Assembly: GCA_022497145.1 (NCBI GenBank)
Contig: MU385872.1
Span: 186,001 to 250,000 of the forward strand
Source of the DNA: Rostrohypoxylon terebratum
Lineage: Eukaryota > Ascomycota > Sordariomycetes > Xylariales > Hypoxylaceae
Length of the DNA: 64,000 nucleotides
Direction: 5' to 3'
A program made the translations under genes and the position numbers. This document shows, piece after piece, positions 60,319 to 64,000 of this stretch (position 1 is its first letter; each line of letters opens with the position of its first letter). Under the pieces are notes generated by a model. That model had not been told where the DNA came from and did not search any database. It was given only the letters and a program-made list of their open reading frames with translations.

Positions 60319-62894
60319 ATGTCTTTAACGGCGACCAGTCGGCCGATGCCTCCGACCCCGAATCGGGAGGATATCACACAAACATGGGAATACCTTCAAG
60401 CCGGTATTTCTAAGATCATGATTAATCTTCAAGATGGGATGGACATGACAACAGTATGTTCCTAGACCCTTTGGTTCCAATCCATATCTCGTACATGGCA
60501 GCTAATCTTTTGTCCTTCTAGTACATGGGCGTATACACGTGAGCCTATTCTCCCCCCCTCAAGTCTTGAGATGCAAACTGACCAAATAGTGCCGTCCATA
60601 ACTTTTGCACCTCGCAGAAGGCCGTTGGCCTGGGAGGTTCGAGTGCCGTAGGCTCGGCTCATAGAGGAGGTAATCATCCCAGCTTCTCCCATCTAGTCGC
60701 TTTCACTAACGATCCCACCGCAGCCCACCTACTTGGCGAAGATCTCTACAAGAAGTTGAAGGAGTATCTTACGGACCACCTTAACGGACTCTACGAACAG
60801 TCCAAGGCGCACACGGACGAGGCACTCCTGACTTTCTATATACGAGAGTGGACTAGATATACTATCGCCGCGAAGTATATCCATCATCTCTTCCGTTATC
60901 TCAATCGACATTGGGTTAAGAGGGAAATGGACGAGGGAAAGAAGAATACGTACGATGTTTATACACTGCATCTCTACCAGTGGCGCACTCAGTTTTTCAC
61001 TCTTGTCAATAAGAAAGTCATGGACGCGGTGCTCATGCTGGTGGAAAAGCAGAGAAACGGTGAGACCATAGAACACCGCCAGATCAAGCAAGTCGTCGAT
61101 TCCTTCGTATCCCTCGGCCTCGACGAGCATGACGCTACTAAGTCGACTCTCGACACCTACCGCTTCCACTTCGAGAAGCCCTTCCTCGCGGCAACCGAGG
61201 ACTTCTACAGAGCGGAGTCTAAGCAATTCGTCGCAGAGAACAGCGTCGTTGAATACATGAAGAAGGCGGAAGCTCGATTGGCCGAAGAGGAAGAGCGCGT
61301 CCGAATGTACCTCCACAACGACATAGCACTGCCTCTCAAGAAGACCTGCAACAAGGCACTAATTGCAGACCACTCTGCAATGCTGAGAGATGAATTTCAA
61401 GTGCTGTTGGACAACGACCGAGAAGAAGACATGGCCCGAATGTACAACCTTCTCTCCAGAATTGCTGACGGTTTAGAGCCTCTCCGCCAGAAGTTTGAGA
61501 CTCATGTTCGTAGTGCCGGTCTTAATGCAGTTGCTAAGGTGGCCTCGGATGCCGAGAAGCTTGAACCTAAGGTCTATGTCGAAGCCTTACTCGAAACTCA
61601 TACCCGATACCAAGGCCTAGTGAAGCGCGCATTTGCAGATGAGCCGGAGTTCACTAGGTCTCTTGACAATGCTTGCAGAGAATTTGTCAACCGTAACGAT
61701 ATCTGCAAGGTGGGAAGCAGTAAATCTCCCGAACTTCTTGCCAAGTACACCGATGTGTTACTGCGCAAGAGCGGTGCTGGTGTAGAAGAAGCCGAGCTTG
61801 ACACTACCTTGACGCAAATAATGACTGTCTTCAAGTACATCGAAGACAAAGATGTTTTCCAGAAGTTCTACTCGAGAATGCTGGCCCGACGACTCGTACA
61901 TAGCAGCTCATCTTCAGATGACGCGGAGACGAGCATGATCAGTAAGCTCAAGGAGGCATGTGGCTTCGAATACACAAACAAACTGCAGCGCATGTTCCAG
62001 GACATGCAAATTTCTAAGGATCTAAACACCGGGTTCAAGGAACACACCAAGGGCCTCCAGCTAGAGAAACCAGCTCTCGACTCTACATACTCGATCTTAG
62101 GAACTAGTTTCTGGCCGCTAACACCTCCCAACACGACATTCAGCCCACCGGCTGAGATCCATCAGGATATCGACCGGTTTACTCTATTTTACAGGAACAA
62201 GCACGAGGGCCGTAAGCTTACTTGGCTGTGGCAGCTATGCAAGGGAGAACTTAAGACTGGATATTGTAAATCTTCGAAGACGCCTTTCACATTCCAAGTT
62301 AGCGTCTACCAGATGGCGGTCTTACTGATGTTTAACACCAAAGACTCGCACTCGTATGAGGATATCGCATCCGTCACCCAGTTAACTAGCGAGGCGTTAG
62401 ATCCCGGTCTTGGCATTCTTCTCAAGGCCAAGGTTTTGCTCATGAAGCCCGATGGCGAGAAGCCTGGTCCTGGAAAAACTTTCCACCTTAACTATGATTT
62501 CAAGAGCAAGAAGATTCGAGTCAACCTGAATGTTGCTACCAAGACGGAGCAGAAACAAGAAGAGGCTGATACTAATAAGACTATTGAGGAGGATCGACAA
62601 TTGGTCTTACAGGTAAGTTTCTTTCAACTCTCTATTCATCATTTTCATTCCGTTCATGATCACTATCGTTGAATTAACGACTAATGCTAATTGTGGTATA
62701 TATAGTCTTCTATTGTTCGAATTATGAAGGCTCGGAAGAAGTTGAAGCACAACCAACTCGTCGGTGATACCATCAACCAGATCAAGTCTCGCTTCGTCCC
62801 CAAAGTGAGCGATATCAAGAAATGTATTGAGATCTTGCTCGATAAGGAGTATCTGGAGCGTTTGGATGACGATGAGCTTGGTTATCTCGCCTAA
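60319..62894 (+). CDS. cul1: Cullin-1, scaffold of SCF ubiquitin ligases
   Basis: The scaffold that joins Skp1/F-box substrate adaptors at its N-terminus to Rbx1 and E2 at its C-terminus. Five exons, 60319-60453, 60522-60538, 60590-60669, 60724-62612 and 62706-62894, encode 769 residues, the usual length. The 17-base second exon encodes YMGVYT across its boundaries, and the next exon gives AVHNFCTSQKAV, a CUL1 signature; both junctions are thus fixed by homology. Cullin repeats fill the middle. The cullin homology domain includes YRNKHEGRKLTWLWQLCKGE, and the C-terminal winged helix contains IVRIMKARKKLKHNQLV, with the NEDD8-acceptor Lys715. The protein ends DDDELGYLA. Introns are 68, 51, 54 and 93 bases. 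N-terminal QTWEYLQAGISKIM matches CUL1 rather than CUL3 or CUL4. Confidence 0.97.
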
Positions 62895-64000
62895 TCTGGG
62901 GAGTTTTGAGATTCTCCTGAACAAACGAAGTTACATTAATCCGAGCCATATCCTGGTTTTTCCCCTCCCAGCATTTGTTTTTTCGACGGGGACTCGGTAC
63001 TCGTCGTCATACGTTCCGAGTGTGCTCAATTAAAACTTGGGAGTTGATTCATCAAATGAAATCGGATAGGGCTGGTTGGTTGGAAGATTTCAGGCGGCGA
63101 TACGGATGATTCCCACATTTCATGTACACGGCGAGGCTTCGATAATCGTATCCCGACTCTGAGTGACCAGAAGCCGGGCTATGGGATTATGGGGTTGCTA
63201 GCAACATACGTCCATTAACGATGCGACGAAATTGGCGACTAACTCGGAAATCAGGGCACGTGTTCATGGGGAATATGATGATCCGTTCTCCACTCTCCCC
63301 CAGATCCCACGTTGGTGCTCTTATCCACAACTACTACTATTGCTTCGACCAGCCCTATCCTCTGAACCGAGCTCGCGTGGCGAGTGACGAGTCCGGCCAG
63401 GCTAGTGATCCGGTACATCGTCTCTTGCTTTACTACCGATAAACAGTAGGGCAAGAGGCATAGGTAGATACGATAAGAACGAATAAATCGCTTAGACACG
63501 CTTTTGGTATCTTTCACCGTGAGATGTTTTGTGTTGATCGCGCGTAGTAACTATGTAGATAAGATATACCCCTTTTTTCGCCTCCTAGAGGTAGCTGCGA
63601 AGTGATAATCTACATTAAACTCATAGGTATCTATCTACCTACGTTTATATAAATGTACCGATATTGCTTCGCTAGTACGCTCTGAATAGCTACCCAGGAT
63701 AAAACGACCTAGGTGTGATATAAAACTTATGTAGTAGTAGCTGTGCTTGTATCGCACCAAGTCCCAACGAGACTTGGGAATTTGTCCGACGATTCATCCA
63801 TCCTCATCACAATTCACGCCACAGTGACACAAGTATTAAGTTTTATCTCGTTCCAATTCCTTTCATCCTACGTGAATCCGGCTGTGGGCCGTCGTCTGCC
63901 CCCTAAACTATCTACTCCTATGTAGTAGTCGTCTAGAAGTAGGGGAGACGTGTGTATAGTATATACCTAGTAAATAGTGGTGGTAATATTGATTACCTAG
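62895..64000. other. Downstream of cullin-1 to window end
   Basis: It holds the cullin 3' untranslated region, then sequence with short frames on both strands (for example 63251-63517 minus, no known features). No gene is seen. Confidence 0.55.

Overview
The window looks like nuclear DNA of a filamentous ascomycete (Pezizomycotina, probably Sordariomycetes). The evidence is short introns (about 51-98 bases) with GTAAGT/GTATGT-type donors and CTAAC/CTAAT branch points, and a CreA/Cre1 carbon-catabolite repressor with the fungal N-terminus. Srf1-like, Mit_KHE1-like and DUF676 esterase families of fungal type are also present. Class-level placement is inference from protein similarity remembered by family, not from a search.

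Thirteen protein genes can be supported. Several start upstream of the longest open frame or cross introns, so exon coordinates were rebuilt by hand. In order they are: MCM3 replicative helicase subunit (+, 347-3181); BTB plus bromodomain protein (-, 3982-5378), convergent with MCM3; six-exon RecA/Rad51-paralogue ATPase (-, 9887-11469); creA (+, 19654-20898); DUF676 esterase (-, 32298-35666); RBR-type E3 ubiquitin ligase (+, 39380-42272); type I membrane protein with a PPxY motif (-, 43274-44215); two small secreted Leu/Gln-rich repeat proteins (-, 48643-49176 and 51642-52332); small C-terminally anchored protein (+, 54695-55204); Mit_KHE1 family mitochondrial protein (-, 55450-56371); Srf1-like four-helix membrane protein (+, 57956-58999); and cullin-1 (+, 60319-62894).

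The rest is long intergenic DNA, notably about 8 kb upstream and 11 kb downstream of creA, plus the 44.2-48.6 kb and 52.3-54.7 kb stretches. These contain short frames on both strands with no recognisable product. They also carry microsatellites and a dispersed TAGGTA/CCTAGG-rich word that I see outside the coding exons. I found no convincing tRNA, rRNA, CRISPR array or intact transposon.

There is no operon logic. The functional themes are replication and repair (MCM3, RecA-like), ubiquitin signalling (cullin-1, RBR ligase, PPxY membrane protein), carbon regulation (creA), lipid/membrane and mitochondrial homeostasis (esterase, Srf1-like, Mit_KHE1), and secretion (the Leu/Gln-rich pair). The most novel-looking item is the pair of neighbouring secreted repeat proteins. 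The BTB-bromodomain protein, whose acetyl-lysine pocket residues appear substituted, comes next.
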